From: an uncultured Lachnospiraceae bacterium | GTDB taxonomy: Bacteria; Bacillota; Clostridia; Lachnospirales; Lachnospiraceae | NCBI GenBank assembly: GCA_910587895.1 | Contig: CAJUOE010000278.1 | Span: 1 to 6,221, forward strand | Length of the DNA stretch: 6,221 nt | Direction of reading: 5' to 3' | Part shown: positions 5,905 to 6,221 of the stretch, in pieces | Layout of the letters: the number at the start of each line of letters is the position of its first letter | How positions within the stretch are numbered: position 1 is the first letter of the stretch | Notes under the pieces: model-generated | Told to the model about the DNA's origin: nothing | Seen by the model: the letters and a program-made list of their open reading frames with translations, nothing else | Databases searched by the model: none | Translations under genes and position numbers: made by a program

Positions 5905-6152
5905 ATTTTTTCCTTTCCTGAATTAATTATTTCATCATCTTTGTAAGATGCCTGAATCGTTCTACCCCTGTACTCTATTTTTCCAATATCTCCTACTGAA
6001 ATTATGTTTTTCATCAATGGCCTGGAACTATCTCTTTTCCAATATAATAAAATTATTATCACCCCTAATACAAATATTCCTAGCCATGAGCAAAACTCCG
6101 CACATCCAGTATTTATGCGGGTTTGCGAGGCATGGCAACCTCTTTTATCACT
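5901..6152 (-). pseudogene. Short membrane-protein reading frame, start unclear, coupled to the lipoprotein gene
   Basis: This frame is open from a TGA at 6153-6155 to a TGA at 5901-5903 that overlaps the lipoprotein ATG. It encodes a hydrophobic segment WLGIFVLGVIIILLYWKR, then about 40 polar residues ending VGDIGKIEYRGRTIQASYKD and INSGKEKI. The polar part resembles the start of NfeD-like OB-fold tails (G-x-V/I-x-x-x-G-x-x-x-x-A, then I-x-x-G). This is only a resemblance, and the frame stops where the next strand is expected. No ATG precedes the membrane segment. Possible starts are GTG at 6062 (inside that segment) and ATG at 6014 (after it), neither with a convincing ribosome binding site. 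The 5' end is occupied by the inverted repeat at 6083-6136. It may be a gene whose start was lost by insertion or frameshift. Confidence 0.45.
6083..6136. repeat. 54-bp imperfect inverted repeat
   Basis: GCCATG (6083-6088) pairs with CATGGC (6131-6136), GCAAA-C (6090-6096) with GTTTGC (6121-6126), and CCGCA (6098-6102) with TGCGG (6116-6120). That is 17 pairs around a 13-base loop with small bulges. It is GC-richer than the AT-rich flanks. No T-run follows on either strand, so it is not a plain terminator. It could be a small mobile repeat, an IS or attachment-site remnant, or a structured RNA. Confidence 0.6.
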
Positions 6153-6221
6153 TCAAATTTATAGTAACAACCAGCTCCTAAATGGTATAATTAAGTTGTC
6201 AAAATCAATTCACCGAAAGGA
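6153..6221 (+). promoter_or_regulatory. Possible plus-strand promoter and ribosome binding site leading out of the window
   Basis: TATAAT at 6186-6191 could be a plus-strand -10, but the -35 region (about 6163-6168, AGTAAC) is weak. AAAGGA at 6216-6221, the last bases, looks like a ribosome binding site for a gene that would begin just outside. On the opposite strand TTGACA (6197-6202) is a perfect -35 hexamer but has no -10 at the right distance (TATACC comes only 8 bases later). Nothing else is seen here. Confidence 0.3.

Noticed and set aside
5948..6181. Plus-strand reading frame of 77 codons
   Set aside because: It runs antisense to the membrane-protein frame and through the inverted repeat, with no convincing ribosome binding site or domain.
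6197..6202. TTGACA on the minus strand as promoter of the lipoprotein/hydrolase unit
   Set aside because: No -10 element lies 16-18 bases downstream; TATACC is only 8 bases away.

Overview
The window looks like a Gram-positive gut Firmicute of the Lachnospiraceae/Clostridiales type. The evidence is an LLH-type phage holin followed by a clostridial-type phage amidase, an IS256-family transposase remnant, an AAA-ATPase-like (PF09820-type) gene, a surface protein with BspA-like leucine-rich repeats and paired-cysteine modules, and strong purine-rich ribosome binding sites. The genus cannot be fixed from this sequence alone. No tRNA, rRNA or CRISPR array was seen.

The window falls into two compositionally different halves. 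Positions 1 to about 1930 are visibly GC-richer and read on the plus strand. They hold the lysis end of a decayed prophage: the C-terminal part of a holin, then an N-acetylmuramoyl-L-alanine amidase/glucosaminidase endolysin. The endolysin runs directly into the 3' half of an IS256-family transposase, out of frame, at about 1243-1262. The transposase lacks its N-terminal half and first catalytic Asp, so both genes are broken by one junction.

Positions 1930-2208 contain no gene. They hold the IS tail (a hairpin, a 17-bp direct repeat, a second short hairpin) and then AT-rich DNA with a possible second IS terminus near 2151-2164. From here on the DNA is AT-rich and the genes lie on the minus strand.

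In minus-strand transcription order (right to left), the right half holds: (i) a short membrane-protein reading frame without a clear start, which carries a 54-bp imperfect inverted repeat near its 5' end; (ii) a small lipoprotein whose start overlaps the stop of that frame (ATGA); (iii) 65 bp further on, an 891-residue secreted protein with an NlpC/P60-like cysteine hydrolase domain, four Ig-like repeats, a pair of CxxC modules, a highly charged Asp/Glu/Lys linker and a BspA-like LRR end; (iv) a truncated AAA-ATPase-like gene with its own good promoter, which keeps Walker A but ends before any Walker B. Frames (i) to (iii) look like one transcription unit for envelope proteins. The most unusual item is the multidomain hydrolase. 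The rest is mainly a record of mobile-element damage.
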